A DNA stretch of 64,000 bases from Planococcus citri (GCF_950023065.1 NC_088677.1:82547469-82611468); one strand, 5' to 3'. Shown: positions 33,315 through 44,290, counted from the stretch's first letter. Notes: generated from the sequence alone by a model not told the origin. Made by a program: numbers and translations.

Positions 33315-34510
33315 CACAGTGGGCTGTGAGCACCCTCAAAACGGGTGTAATTCAAAAACTTACAATAGGTAAACCCAAACACAATTGTAAAAAGATATCC
33401 TCCCTTATGGTTTTGGGGTCGCAGAATACAAATTTGACAATATTTTTTTTGTAGGGGTATGGGGTGGGGGGAGAGGGGGGTCGAAAATTCAAAATTTGAC
33501 CATAATGACGTGTGATATGTCGAAATGTATGTTTTCGAGGGTGTAGATCACGAATCTGGCAATATTTTTTTTTGTTGGGGTGAATGGTGGGGGATGAAGG
33601 GGGTAAAAACGGTGAAAAATTCAAAATTTGATTATAATGATGTGTGATATGTTGAAATGTACCAAGTATGAATAATTCGACTGAAAGTAAGTACTTTCCA
33701 TCAATTTACTGGATTTTAGTTGTTATAAAGTAATTATAGAGATGAAATTCATCTCAAAACCCTGTTTTTCTCTTACTCGGCTGCACAAATTGGAATAGAA
33801 AAAATTTTCGCACGTAGATGCACGGGAAATTCCGGTGGCAGGTAATACTTGAGATAGTGTATTTCAAGATGTTAATTGCCATTTTTGCTCCAAAGTGCTC
33901 CGGCGACCTCCACAGTCGATTATAGTGAAAAATGTTGGTGAATTTCGTTAAAATGTTACAAATTTTTGTCTTACTAGGACTTTGACGGCTCCCCAACAAA
34001 ATCCTTCATCCTCCACTCTTTACCCCTCCTTCACCCCCGAAAACGTACATTTTGACATATCACACGTCATTATAGTCAAATTTTGAATTTTTCGCTGTTT
34101 TCACCCCATTCATCCCCCACCATTCACCCCTACTAAAAAAATATTGTCAAATTCGTCATCTACACCCTCAAAAACATACATTTCGACATATCACACATTA
34201 TTATGGTCAAATTTTGAATTTTTTACCCCCTTCATCCCACACCATTCACCCCTACGAAAAAAATATTGTCAGATTCGTGATCTACACCCTCGAAAACATA
34301 CATTTCGACATATCACACGTCATTATGGTCAAATTTTGAATTTTTTACCCCCCTCACCCTCCCACCCCATACCCCTACAAGAAAAATATTGCCAAATTCG
34401 TATTCTGCGACCCCAAAAACATAAGGAAGGATATCTTTTTACAATTGTGTTTGGGTTTATTGTAAGTTTTTGAATTACGCCCGTTTTGAGGGTGCTCACA
34501 GCCCACTGTG
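33315..34510. mobile_element. TIR element (CACAGTGGGC family) inserted in the LINE
   Basis: Ends CACAGTGGGCTGTGAGCACC and its mirror, with long inverted arms (at least 33315-33640 against 34200-34510) and flanking 5-bp duplications CAGCG (33310-33314, 34511-34515). It belongs to the same family as the 6.2-kb element at 55504-61701 (start CACAGTGGGCC, 5-bp duplication). No transposase frame. Confidence 0.88.
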
Positions 34511-34690
34511 CAGCGTAGGAATTAATGAAATAGGCCTATAGTTTATAACATTTCCTGATGCCTCTTTTTTAGGAACAGGTATGACTTTTGAGCATTTCCA
34601 TTCAGTTGGGAACTTGCTCTTCTGTATTATCAAATTGAATATATAGGTAAGGGGCTCAATCAGAAAATCTCCCACTCCTTTGTAGACATA

Positions 34691-35470
34691 TCGCACCTCG
34701 GGAGTTATAAGGTCACATCTCAAAAAAAATCGATTTTGATGTTTTTGCATTTTTGGGGTTTGCATGACCCCCTGCAACCAAAAATAACACTTTGAGTCGG
34801 GTATGCTGCTTAGATCATGTAAAAAATGCAAAGGGCCTAACTCAAAATTTCTACAACATTGCAAGTTGTTTGGAGTTATAAGGTCACATCTCAAAAAACT
34901 CCTCTTTCTTTGAGTAAAATTTGCACATACAAAGTGTCAGAAACCAGTTTCGATAGTGTTGAACGTTTTTAAGATGTAAAATAATCACAAGGAGTGTATT
35001 TTTTGTAGGTTTGTTCCAAAACAAAAAATTTTTAAAATAGAACATTTTTCAGAAAAATTAATTTGCATATATATTAAAATTTTAGTTTTTTGGGAAAAAC
35101 TCAAAAACTAAGCACTCTAGAAAAAAACTAACGACATTATGTCGATTGGAAATTTAATTCTCTACAATTTTGTTATCATGAAATTTTTTTTGGACGCTTT
35201 TTTTCGCCTCCAGATCACTTTTTATGAAAGGTTATAACTCAAAATGTTTTCCAAACATTGAAATATTTCCTCTTTAAGATTTTATTTTTCAAAATATTCT
35301 TATGCTAAATGAAGGTAGGATACCCAATCTTCAAAATGACATGCTATTCATTCCTCACAATTGATTATAAGTTGATGAAAATAATGAATCAAGTTTTAAA
35401 AAAAAAGAAAATCACTCTCCTGTAAAATTTCACTTTTTTGAGATGTGACCTTATAACTCCCGAGGTGCGA
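34691..35470. mobile_element. TIR element (TCGCACCTCGGG family) inserted in the LINE
   Basis: Inverted ends TCGCACCTCGGGAGTTATAA and mirror; inner copies of AGTTATAAGGTCACATCTCAA at 34700, 34873 and (reversed) 35440. Flanked by TA, consistent with a Tc1/mariner-type insertion at CATATG in the LINE. Non-coding. Confidence 0.75.
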
Positions 35471-35701
35471 TATGAGGGTACATTGTCTGGACCTAGCGAG
35501 TGTTTAATTTTGAGCTTTGAGATGGCAAGATCAACTTCTTTCCCCTTTATGTTTTTGATACATACTAAGGTGGTATCTGCTCCTAGGATATTGGTTTTCG
35601 TCTACCTAGATAGAGCTTGTTTTTGTGAGCTGATTTTAGCTTACCTACACCACGCACACGCAGGCAAGTCATTTTCATGGCATCTATCAGCATTATACAA
35701 G

Positions 35702-36215
35702 TAGAGATGTGCAGTGTGAAAAGTGAAAAGTGAAAAGTACTTTTCTTTCAATGAAAAGTTGAAAAGAAAAGTTCCTACTTTTCATTTCACTTTTCAATTT
35801 TTTCTAAAAAAAAAAAAACAACTGACCAATCAATTTACTCATCAGAGAACACTGACCTCATTAATGAAGTCAAATATCAAGTTTCACTCTCTCCACTCCT
35901 CAACCTTAGCAATTCAGCACCCATATATGGGCGCTGAATTGCATTTTGAAATTTTTCATAACATTTTTTTCAAAACAGAAAAACTCAAAAATGTTAGAGG
36001 CTCTATAAAGGCTCGAAACTACCACTTTTCAATCAAGTAGGTGAAAAAATATGGTTTTGGTTTTTTGTGTGTTTTAGATAGGCAAAAAATACATCAATTT
36101 TAAGCTTTTACAGAGAGCTTCACTTTTCACACGTTTCATAACCTTTCACACTTTTCAATGATCTTTTCACTTTTCATTTCACTAAAATTACTTTTCTGAA
36201 AAGTGCACATCTCTA
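35702..36215. mobile_element. hAT-type MITE with TAGAGATGTGCA ends
   Basis: Inverted ends TAGAGATGTGCA/TGCACATCTCTA flanked by the perfect 8-bp duplication TATACAAG (35694-35701 and 36216-36223). Unit 1 lacks it. The inside is rich in 'gaaaagtgaaaagt' on the left and its complement on the right. The 105-codon frame inside is not credible. Confidence 0.88.
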
Positions 36216-36223
36216 TATACAAG

Positions 36224-36550
36224 GTGTTCCGAGAATCGTCTGCCAAAATTCAAAAGGGTAGATAGTCCTCGAGGAGACGAACAAAAAACGTTATTAGGCA
36301 ATTTGTTATAATAACATTTTGAATTCGTTCATTTGAGCCTGTGTTGTCAGTTTAAAAACGCATCATGTAAATAATTCAAACATTTCCACATTTTTGATGG
36401 TTTTTTAAAAATTAGTAAATTTCGATTTTTGCGAAGTACGTGGCTCCTTCAATTCACAAGATAGGCAACCGCTCATAATAACATTTTTTTGTTTGTCTAC
36501 TCGAGGACGAACCACTGTGAATTTTGGCAGACGATTCCCGGAACACCCCG
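36224..36550. mobile_element. Small TIR element with GTGTTCCG ends
   Basis: Inverted arms GTGTTCCG.GAATCGTCTGCC with TGAATTTTGGCAGACGATTC at the other end. TACAAG stands on both sides (36218-36223, 36551-36556). Unit 1 has a single TACAAG at this position (20757-20762), so it is an empty site. Inserted next to, and after, the hAT MITE or sharing its duplicated target. Confidence 0.8.
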
Positions 36551-37432
36551 TACAAGAATATTCGGCGCGCCAGCCATTTGTTCTTTTCTCATTTAATTAA
36601 TTTACGTATCACGAACTTTCAACCTCGGGGAATTTTTCGATCAGTATAACAACGCTCTGGTGTTTTTCTAGTCAACATTTTCACACCCAACTCGACCCAC
36701 ATACGTAATATATATGTTATCGCCGACCCAAATTAAAACGAAATGAGCGTTTATTTTTCTTCACATTTTCGGATGCGGTTGCTCGAAGCACATTCATAAC
36801 ACGAGCTAGATACGCGTATTTTGAAATATCGTGACCGAAAAAAAATCGTTCGAAGTTTGTACTCAGTGAAAAACTTTTTCGTGTGGATTTTTTTTAAATG
36901 CCAGGATCAACCCTATTTTTGCGAGAATTTACTTGTTCACGTATCCAAAATCTAATCAGAACGAGAGGAAAAATAGTGCAAACAGTACTTGGCGAGGGGC
37001 TCGTATTCAGGTATGTAATTTCACTCGTTGTAAACTGAAAAGATTTATATAAAATGTCACGTTTCACTTCCATTGATGGTCTTCCTCGATAGGAAATAGC
37101 CTAAAGGTGACCACACAGTGCATACGTATATAGAATCTAAAACCACTTCCCTAACTAGCATACTACTGAGTGGTTAAAAATTTACAAACCGCATTATTTT
37201 GAGGTATGAAAATTTTTTCTTGTCGAAAACTGCGCGCTAATTTTGCCAAAAACATCGAATTAGGAGAATATTTTGAACGGAAAACAAATGTGCCCATTTT
37301 TCTTTGCCATTGTCAATTAGAAAATATTGATAAAAACGACTAAAAATTTGATAAACTTTTTTCTAGCAAGTTCTTGGAATTAGTGATAATGCTCAAAAAG
37401 TTGGCACTACTTTCGCAATCCATTCTAATCTA

Positions 37433-38594
37433 AGGTACTGTTCCCTAAATACGCCAGGTGCCCAATAACGCCAACGGCTGATATCTCAAGAACTAAAAGT
37501 CCTACCGAGCTATAAGGTATATGCTCAGGTACTCTATAAATAAAAACAACGTGACTGGCAAAATGTTGTTGTGATTTTTGAAGTGGAAATCTAAAAATTT
37601 TGCATTCAAAGTTTTTTATTAGTGATGCGGTGCAAACATCAATAATGTAATTTTGAAAATAGATGAAGAAAAATATATTTTTGATAAGTTCATTAGCTTT
37701 TTAATGAATATTGTACCTTTTTCTACATGTTAAGCTCATAGACGATCCATTTTACGAATTTTTTCATGCTAAAATTTTGCTTCAAAGTTGAACTTACCTA
37801 CGGATGTCTTAACAACCCCAACGTAATTTTTTTTTCAATTTTTTTTCAGAAATGCCAAAAAGTAGAGGTGATTAATAAGTAATAATTACTATTTTAATAT
37901 TATTGATTTTCAATAAATTTTTTTGCATTTCTCATAATTTTTTTTTTTGTTTTTGAAATTTGAAAATGCATTTTGATTGGGGTTAAAATTTACTTTTGCG
38001 GATAATTTTGGCGGTAGGGTACACATTTTCCATCGTAGATTTGAGTAATTGCATTCAAAATTGGTTTGATCACAAAATATTATGTTTAAAATTGAAATCA
38101 CTTTTTCAAAATTTGAAAATGCATTTTGATTGGGGTTAAAATTCAGTTTTGCGGATAATTTTGGTGGTAGGGGATGCATTTTTCATCGAAGATTTCAATA
38201 ATTGCATTCAAAATTGGTTTTATCGCAAAATTTTGGATTTAAAATTGAAAAAAATGCTTCAATTTGAATATGCATTTTGATTGGGATTAAAATTTACTTT
38301 TGCGGATAATTTTGATGGTATAGGGTATACATTTTTTATCGTAGATTTCAATAATTCTATTCAAAATTGGTTTTATCGCAAAATTTTAGGTGAAAAATAG
38401 AAAAAAAATTGTTGGCGTGCTTTGAACCATTATTGCTAGGAGGTAAAAAATTGTAAAAATTCAAAAATTCGCTCAAAAGATACCTTCATATATCCTTTAT
38501 CACCAGCACCAATCAGAATGACAATACATTTGAATGTGACTGAGTACCTAATTTCAATTTTTCGTTAGCATGGCGTTAATAGGGCACAGTACCT
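37433..38594. mobile_element. TA-flanked TIR element in the 5' intron, copy 2
   Basis: Ends AGGTACTGTTCCCTA and mirror TAGGGCACAGTACCT, flanked by TA (37431-37432, 38595-38596). Unit 1 reads 'aatcTAcacgaag' without the insert (about 24211), an empty site. It contains three tandem units of about 145-150 bp marked by GCATTTTGATTGGGGTTAAA. A Tc1/mariner-type non-autonomous element by its target site. Confidence 0.85.
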
Positions 38595-38651
38595 TACACA
38601 AAGTTGTTGTTTTTTTTTTTAATTTCACAACGCATATTTTCACTTTTACAG

Positions 38652-38841
38652 GTCCCCGAATCAACCTCTCTGAAAGCTGCATCATTGCAATCAACAATAC
38701 CTGCAAGAGCATAAATTTCAAAGACCTGGAATACACGATCTGTAATAATAGTTTCAAAATCAAAGCTGCAACCAAGAAGAACATCAATTCAAGTCTAACC
38801 AACACTTACAAATTGAACTAATAAAAAAAAAAAACGATAAA
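38652..38841 (+). other. 5' leader part of exon 2, P-loop gene copy 2
   Basis: Acceptor CTTTTACAG ends at 38651; inferred intron 37011-38651. The leader is nearly identical to that of copy 1. The open frame across it (RINLSESCIIAINNTC..) has no ATG after the splice acceptor and ends in TAATAA 20 bp before the main ATG. Confidence 0.55.
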
Positions 38842-41800
38842 ATGCTTGAAGATCCACATCCCTATTCTGCAAATACACCGCCGCCAGTTGGGAATATAAC
38901 AAATGAAGACATCAAGAAAGTTTTTGATATTTTAGCTGAAGGGGAGGCAAGATTGAATGCTATACCCAGCCTGGAGAATGTGACTTTGGTGATGGGTAAT
39001 ATAGCGTCTGGGAAAAGCACACTAACGCAAAGAATTGCAGGTCTTGATGCAAACCTAGTTGCAGTTGAACGGGATCTCGATTTCGCCATAAATAAACTAA
39101 ATGACCCAGCAAACAACTATTATACTACACCTTTAACAATATTCCCAGAATTGGTGCACGACAACAGCACAGGTGCCTGGTATTACGACTTTCCAGGATT
39201 TTTTGGTACCAGAGAAATGGCTCGTGATGTACCCCCATGTATAACCACATCGTATTTTATTAAAAAAGTCATTGATAAAGTACAACGTGTTAAAATACTT
39301 CTATTAGTTAGTAACAGTTCGTTAACTAGGGGTGGAAGGATAGAAGACTTCATCAAACTCTTGAAACACGTAACTAAATTTGTTAAAAACGTTGAAAAAC
39401 TTCAAGGTGGTATTTGCCTGATTGTAACCAAGGTTCGATTCGCCAAATTGAAACACAATGAACATATCCAAATTTTAGTTGAATTGATTAAAGAAGCCAA
39501 GGAAAGGTTGAAAAAAAGAGAGCACAGTTCTGATGAAATCAAACTCATAGATGTGTTATTGTTGAAACAGGAAGGTGTCTACTCAAGAATAGGAATTTCC
39601 AGAACTCCAAACCAAGCAGGTATTCTAAGTGAGATTCCAGTGCTGAGAGAGAACAAGCAATACCTCAAGGCTATCATAGATAAACTCAGTTTTGTTGAAA
39701 AGGACAATTCTGATTTTGGTTATTTTGTACCTGAGCAATCTCTGTATGATGTCAGCAAGCTGATTAAGGAAATTAATGAGAAAATATTACAACACGTTGA
39801 AAAAAGTGGCGAAAAAATTCAAGAGTACTTTATCAGCAAAGAAAATCAAATCAATGACCTTTCCCAATTAGTCAATGTAACGAGCTCATTACACAGTAAA
39901 TTGATCAATTTGAGAGATAGTGCAAGTTTAGAATCAAGAACCATTGGCTGTGTCCAACAACTTGTGAACAATGTTACCTCCATGGATATGGAAACAGTAA
40001 AGCAGAGTTTACTGCCCGCTGTGAAATATGCTCAATATTCTTCGTTCTTGCATATGACAAATGATCACGTCCTTAGTGATTCATTTAAGTGCATCGAGGG
40101 ATTGAAAAATGTCATCGAATACTCCAAAAAGTCAAACATTTGGTATAAATTCATGCAACATCTCTACAATGGATTGTTGGAAAGTCATAGCCTGTGTACT
40201 GATGTGGTTAATCACTTGGCTCAACATGAAGCAATTGTAAGTTCTGAATCATACATGCAACTCTTGCAAGAGCGTTTTGCAAAATGCAGTCATTACGATT
40301 TGAACGAATTTGCAAACATCACACTTAATGAAGCAAAATTAAATATTCAGCGTAAAATTTTAGACATGGCGTTGAAAAACAATTTACGTCCATCCACATT
40401 GTGTACTGGCACCAACAAGCTAGTAATGGAAGGGGATTACATTAAACTCAGCGATATAGTTGAATACAAGAAGAATTGCACAACTTTGCCCCAGATCATT
40501 GAGATCTTAGCGCTGAAAAGAGTATTCATAGACACTGACCTGAACATGATTGGTGACCAGGTACAACTCTTCATCATAGCACCAATTTGGGAAAGTTGGG
40601 GTGCTAGAAAAATTACCCTCGATGGTTTGCCAGGAAAGTCGCATAATTTATCAAAAGCTTTAAATGCAAGATGTCTTAATGAAAATGGATTCAATGGTAA
40701 ACCTGGATTACCCGGAAAATCCGGAGGACACTTTGTAGGTATATGGGAGACTTTCATCAATTTTCCAGATTTCAGCGTTTCTGTTAATGGTGGTCAAGGT
40801 GGACCAGGGCAAGATGGAGGTAATGGAGCGTGTGGGTGCAATGGAGAAGATGCATACGATGATATTACTGAAATTAGGGGCATATGTTCAGAGAAATGTA
40901 ATCTGCCACCTTCTATTTGTAATATTAAATCAAACAACCACACCATAACACTAGATTTATATGAAAATAACTTCGAAGTAGAAGGAAACAAAACAGAACG
41001 TGGGTGCCTTTGCGTTCTTGAAGGAAAAGAAGGACATGTTGGTGGAGATGGTGGTGATGGTGGGAAAGGTGGACTTGGTGGATATCCTGGTGAAGCTATA
41101 TTCATTCCACTTTTGCCTCAGAATACCACAAACATACAAGTAGAGATGAAAACCGAACCGAACGGATTGGATGGAAGAGGTGGTCAAGGTGGGAGCGGAG
41201 GAAAATTTGGAAAAAATCTCATAATATGGTCGCCATGTAATCAATCTCCTCGCAAATACAACCTGGAGCACAATTACAAGCAAGCACCAATGGGTAAAAA
41301 CGGCGTTAATGGTGGAAATTCTAACCCTATGGAATTACCACAAAAAAAGGAATTGAAACCCATGTCGGATGTAATTAAACATTACATTGCGTATGCGCAG
41401 AAAAATCTAAATGATAGCGTACGTGGGTCTCATTTAGTAGAATTTCTGAAAAAGCTTAATAATTCACTTATAGAGCGAGCAAAAGAACATACAAAACAGA
41501 TACGTGCAAAACGCCAAATTATAAATGCCAGTGAGCCAATGAAGAGCTCTGCGTACATTATCAAATCTCCGATAAACACCGCATTCGGCTTCATTGGTGG
41601 AATTTGGGGTACTTGGAAATCAATCTACTCACCAAACGTAATAAATTACCATTTGATCAAGGAAGGTGTTCTATCTTGGTTCGGAGGACTGACCTCATTC
41701 AAAGTTTACACAACTAAGGATTTTGGCAATCATTTTGGAAGTGTTGCCACATTCAATGCCTACGAATCACTCACATTGTTGAACTTTTTTGTAAGATTGG

Positions 41801-42141
41801 TTACAAAGGTTAGACCCTATGACAATACCATCGATGAATCAGTAAATTATGCCGAAGTTACAGCTTCTATAGTCAATATTATTGCAGAATTTGAAAAATT
41901 ATTGAATGATATATCCATTCGGTACAATTTACCAATAAAATCTCAAGAATTTGATCCCATTGATCTGATGTCCAGATTGGAAAAGGAGTTGATCAATGGT
42001 AACCACGTAAAATTTGAAGAAATCATATTCCGAACTGCAATGGAGAGTTTCCATAATTCGGACAATGCTGCATTTTGTGAGTATGTTGCCCAAAAAGTGA
42101 ACGATACATTTGGGTTGGAAAAAGAAAGGAAGTCGATTTAG
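38842..42141 (+). CDS. Large P-loop NTPase-like protein with glycine-rich collagen-like region, copy 2
   Basis: Tandem paralogue of 24446-27823, 1099 codons, differing by scattered substitutions over the whole length (by eye about nine residues in ten agree). The P-loop reads GNIASGKST (52-60), with Ala where copy 1 has Gly; WYYDFPGFF is kept; the G4-like site is LIVTKV here. It has four extra residues after MARDV and the same Gly-rich blocks (GKPGLPGKSGG, GGQGGPGQDGGNGACG, GGDGGDGGKGGLGG). The C-terminus stops early: after GLEKERKSI a TAG ends it, whereas copy 1 continues about 29 residues. The reading frame is otherwise intact, so the gene is probably still under selection. Function unknown. 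Confidence 0.87.
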   Translation: MLEDPHPYSANTPPPVGNITNEDIKKVFDILAEGEARLNAIPSLENVTLVMGNIASGKSTLTQRIAGLDANLVAVERDLDFAINKLNDPANNYYTTPLTIFPELVHDNSTGAWYYDFPGFFGTREMARDVPPCITTSYFIKKVIDKVQRVKILLLVSNSSLTRGGRIEDFIKLLKHVTKFVKNVEKLQGGICLIVTKVRFAKLKHNEHIQILVELIKEAKERLKKREHSSDEIKLIDVLLLKQEGVYSRIGISRTPNQAGILSEIPVLRENKQYLKAIIDKLSFVEKDNSDFGYFVPEQSLYDVSKLIKEINEKILQHVEKSGEKIQEYFISKENQINDLSQLVNVTSSLHSKLINLRDSASLESRTIGCVQQLVNNVTSMDMETVKQSLLPAVKYAQYSSFLHMTNDHVLSDSFKCIEGLKNVIEYSKKSNIWYKFMQHLYNGLLESHSLCTDVVNHLAQHEAIVSSESYMQLLQERFAKCSHYDLNEFANITLNEAKLNIQRKILDMALKNNLRPSTLCTGTNKLVMEGDYIKLSDIVEYKKNCTTLPQIIEILALKRVFIDTDLNMIGDQVQLFIIAPIWESWGARKITLDGLPGKSHNLSKALNARCLNENGFNGKPGLPGKSGGHFVGIWETFINFPDFSVSVNGGQGGPGQDGGNGACGCNGEDAYDDITEIRGICSEKCNLPPSICNIKSNNHTITLDLYENNFEVEGNKTERGCLCVLEGKEGHVGGDGGDGGKGGLGGYPGEAIFIPLLPQNTTNIQVEMKTEPNGLDGRGGQGGSGGKFGKNLIIWSPCNQSPRKYNLEHNYKQAPMGKNGVNGGNSNPMELPQKKELKPMSDVIKHYIAYAQKNLNDSVRGSHLVEFLKKLNNSLIERAKEHTKQIRAKRQIINASEPMKSSAYIIKSPINTAFGFIGGIWGTWKSIYSPNVINYHLIKEGVLSWFGGLTSFKVYTTKDFGNHFGSVATFNAYESLTLLNFFVRLVTKVRPYDNTIDESVNYAEVTASIVNIIAEFEKLLNDISIRYNLPIKSQEFDPIDLMSRLEKELINGNHVKFEEIIFRTAMESFHNSDNAAFCEYVAQKVNDTFGLEKERKSI

Positions 42142-42399
42142 TTTTCTTCAGTTGCAAATTTACACATTTTTCACGTTTTGTTTGCCCCAAAGTTTGAATC
42201 ACATTCACATTCTTCCTTAATAACTTGCATTGTATTCACAAGCGAACAACTTTTTATATTTTAAGAGGATACTTACACGTTATTAATAATTTACCTTAAG
42301 ATATGTAGGTACTAGAATAGCCTCGAAAGTAAAATTACATAATGTCATTACCTGCTTAAATATATCACTGTATACTGACTATGTAATTTTGAAGAAGTA

Positions 42400-43285
42400 C
42401 CGTAAACTGGGGTAACATGGAAGGATTTTTCAGAATTTTTTATGTGTAGAGGTATGAATGGCGGAGGTAGGGGAAATGTGTGGTGCTTTTGATAAAGCTA
42501 TGTCAGAATTACGTTTGGGCGGTTACAGAAGTTGCTTACCTTTTTCCTGATTTGAATGTAGTGTTTTTCTCCTTTTTCGCACATTTTATAATCAATTAAT
42601 GTCACCTTTTACAACACGAACACTTTTTTATTATTCACGAAAAATTAAAATTACAAATACATTAAAATGAGACGCGTTTCGGTCGTCGTAGCGACCATTA
42701 TCAATCACGAATGAGATGAAAACTGCGAGATACATTGTAGAAGATGTGTAGATGCGTTGAAAAATTATCTAAGGGAGGGAGGGGGGGGGCGATAACAAGA
42801 ACAAGACGAAAATACGACGTAAATTATGACCGAGGTAGGCTGGGTAGGGGTTGATTTAAAATAGGAAGCAGAGAATCGATAATGCTGTTCGGTGAAATAT
42901 CATTGACCATGTCGAATTGTGTTGAATTTTCATGGCGTTTTATTTCCAATTGTTCGAGGGTGTTGAGTCGATGACCTTTTTCGGATGTATGCAGTATCGC
43001 TATGCCTGAGTCAGGTATAAAGTCATGGCCTGAGTTTATTAAATGGTCTGCAAAATTACTTCTCCCCAGATGTTTGTTTTTCCAAGCTGAGATATGTTCT
43101 TTTATCCTTTATCTATAATGTCACTATTGGAACCATTAGTTGAAAATGATAAAATAGGAAAAATAACTGCCAAAGTGTACTCTATCCATTCCCGGTGTCA
43201 GAATTGTTCCATACTTCATAGTTCCACCACAATGGAGCATAACGTGATGAAAAATCGCACCCTTCAATGTTACCCCAGTTTATGG
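42400..43285. mobile_element. TA-flanked TIR element in the 3' region of copy 2
   Basis: Ends CCGTAAACTGGGGTAACAT and mirror ATGTTACCCCAGTTTATGG, flanked by TA (42398-42399, 43286-43287). Unit 1 reads 'gaagTAatttactttattc' (about 28130), the empty site. It carries a fragment of a Penelope-like element in its centre (see 42665-43085). Confidence 0.88.
42665..43085 (-). pseudogene. Fragment of a Penelope-like (GIY-YIG type) retroelement tail
   Basis: Translating the minus strand from 43080 gives SNFADHLINSGHDFI, then ILHTSEKGHRLNTLEQLEI, a phrase typical of the C-terminal end of Penelope-like elements, after the GIY-YIG endonuclease. It is open to about 42840. The fragment lies wholly inside the TIR element. 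Family assignment is from memory of the motif and not from a search. Confidence 0.5.
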
Positions 43286-43286
43286 T

Positions 43287-43990
43287 AATTAACTTTATTC
43301 TTACTTCCCACATGATGAAACAAATTTCAATAATAAAATGCATTGATTCGATTGTTTTTATCCTGAATAGAGAACCTTCACAGCCCATAAACTCCGATTG
43401 ATCTGAAATCTCATTCACTGAAAAAACATTTCACCAGCCCTTCAGAACCAAGTTTTTGAGCTGCATATTAAGTTACTTGTAATTACATCAACAACATCTT
43501 CTAGAGTAATTTGACATTGCTAGAGAAAAGTAAATTATTTTTGGAGGCTCTAGATTGACTCAAAAAATGTGGTACCTGATTCCTTGAGGAGGGTCTACCA
43601 TAGAGTGAAAGAAAGATTTGCTTGATTTGTAGATGAAATTTACAATTTTTTTTTTTTTTTTTCAATAATACTTACCTAGAAGGCACCTAGGTTACGAAAA
43701 TTTGAATTTCTAAACCAAGTAATTTTCAGAAATAATCACTTTGTCAACAAAGTAATAAAATGCAACCATTTCAACTGTATTTTTTTTTCTCTAGAGGGAA
43801 ATTTTACAACTTTTTCATTCCCTAAAAGAGCATGTCACTCACACCTTAGAATCACGTTTTAAGTTGCTGAAATCAATATAGGTAAGTAACAAAATTTTCT
43901 GGAACGATTTGAAATTGTTTCTAAAAAAATTGAACTTCTCCTGGAAGTTGCGGATCGCCTTGAAGATGTACCATTGATTTGAGATAATGA
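43287..43990. other. 3' flank of duplication unit 2
   Basis: Matches 28130-28900 of unit 1, with AATAAAA near 43334 serving as a possible poly(A) signal. Ends at about 43985. No gene seen. Confidence 0.6.
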
Positions 43991-44149
43991 GAAGGTTGAG
44001 CTTGGTGAGTGAAAGAAGTTTCAAGTGATTCGTTGCAAAAATTTTCTATTTCGAATTCTTTTTTCATTTAGTGATCCCTTGTTATGAAAATGAATAATTA
44101 CATAGATATGTTGAAAAGACACGAGTAATTATTTTTAATTTTCCTTGCC

Positions 44150-44290
44150 ACTGGTTGGCAAAAAAATGACACGTGCAAACTTTTGTCCGCCATGTTTTGC
44201 CACGTTGGCAAAGCACCCCTTCATGATTGAGAATTTGTGTTTTTTTTGCCACAGTGGCAAAAAAAACCTAGTTTTATTTTGCCACTGCGC
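44150..44290. repeat. Cluster of TTGCCA/TGGCAA half-sites
   Basis: TTGCCA or TGGCAA occurs eight times in about 140 bp, several as inverted pairs (TTGCCACTGGTTGGCAA, TTGCCACGTTGGCAA, TTGCCACAGTGGCAA). NF1-like half-sites would have this form, but a degenerate repeat is equally possible. Confidence 0.45.

Larger units (their letters stand above)
31995..35618 (-). pseudogene. Second LINE (CR1/Jockey-like RT), broken by two DNA elements and frameshifts
   Basis: Minus-strand RT pieces occur in order: the N-terminal part (35600-35472, ISKLKIKHSLGPDN), 34690-34511 (FPTEWKCSKVIPVPKK, NYRPISLIP), 33339-32665 (KLFEMVIYGRL, GFVEGRS, TDFKKAFD, SGVPQGSNLGP, FADDAKIY), then 32746-32040 in shifted frames (DLGINLD, RSILEFG, C-terminal region). 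Removing the two inserted elements and one copy of each target duplication makes the RT frame continuous across both breaks. Further frameshifts near 32680 and 32380 show it is dead. No endonuclease is left; the 5' break is at about 35618, where the P-loop gene unit 2 begins. Confidence 0.88.
35626..37010 (+). promoter_or_regulatory. Promoter and 5' leader exon of the P-loop gene, copy 2
   Basis: Equivalent of 20669-21223 but interrupted by two DNA elements (35702-36215 and 36224-36550). The shared donor is CGTATTCAG|GTATGT at 37010/37011. The conserved block includes TCGGCGCGCCAGCCAT and TTCAACCTCGGGGAATTTT. Inferred as promoter and non-coding exon 1 from its conservation in both copies. Confidence 0.5.

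Noticed and set aside
36890..37010. Start codon and short peptide in leader exon 1 of copy 2 (ATGCCAGGATC..)
   Set aside because: Copy 1 lacks the ATG (ATACCAGGATC), and in copy 2 the frame stops soon after the splice. Not a conserved product.
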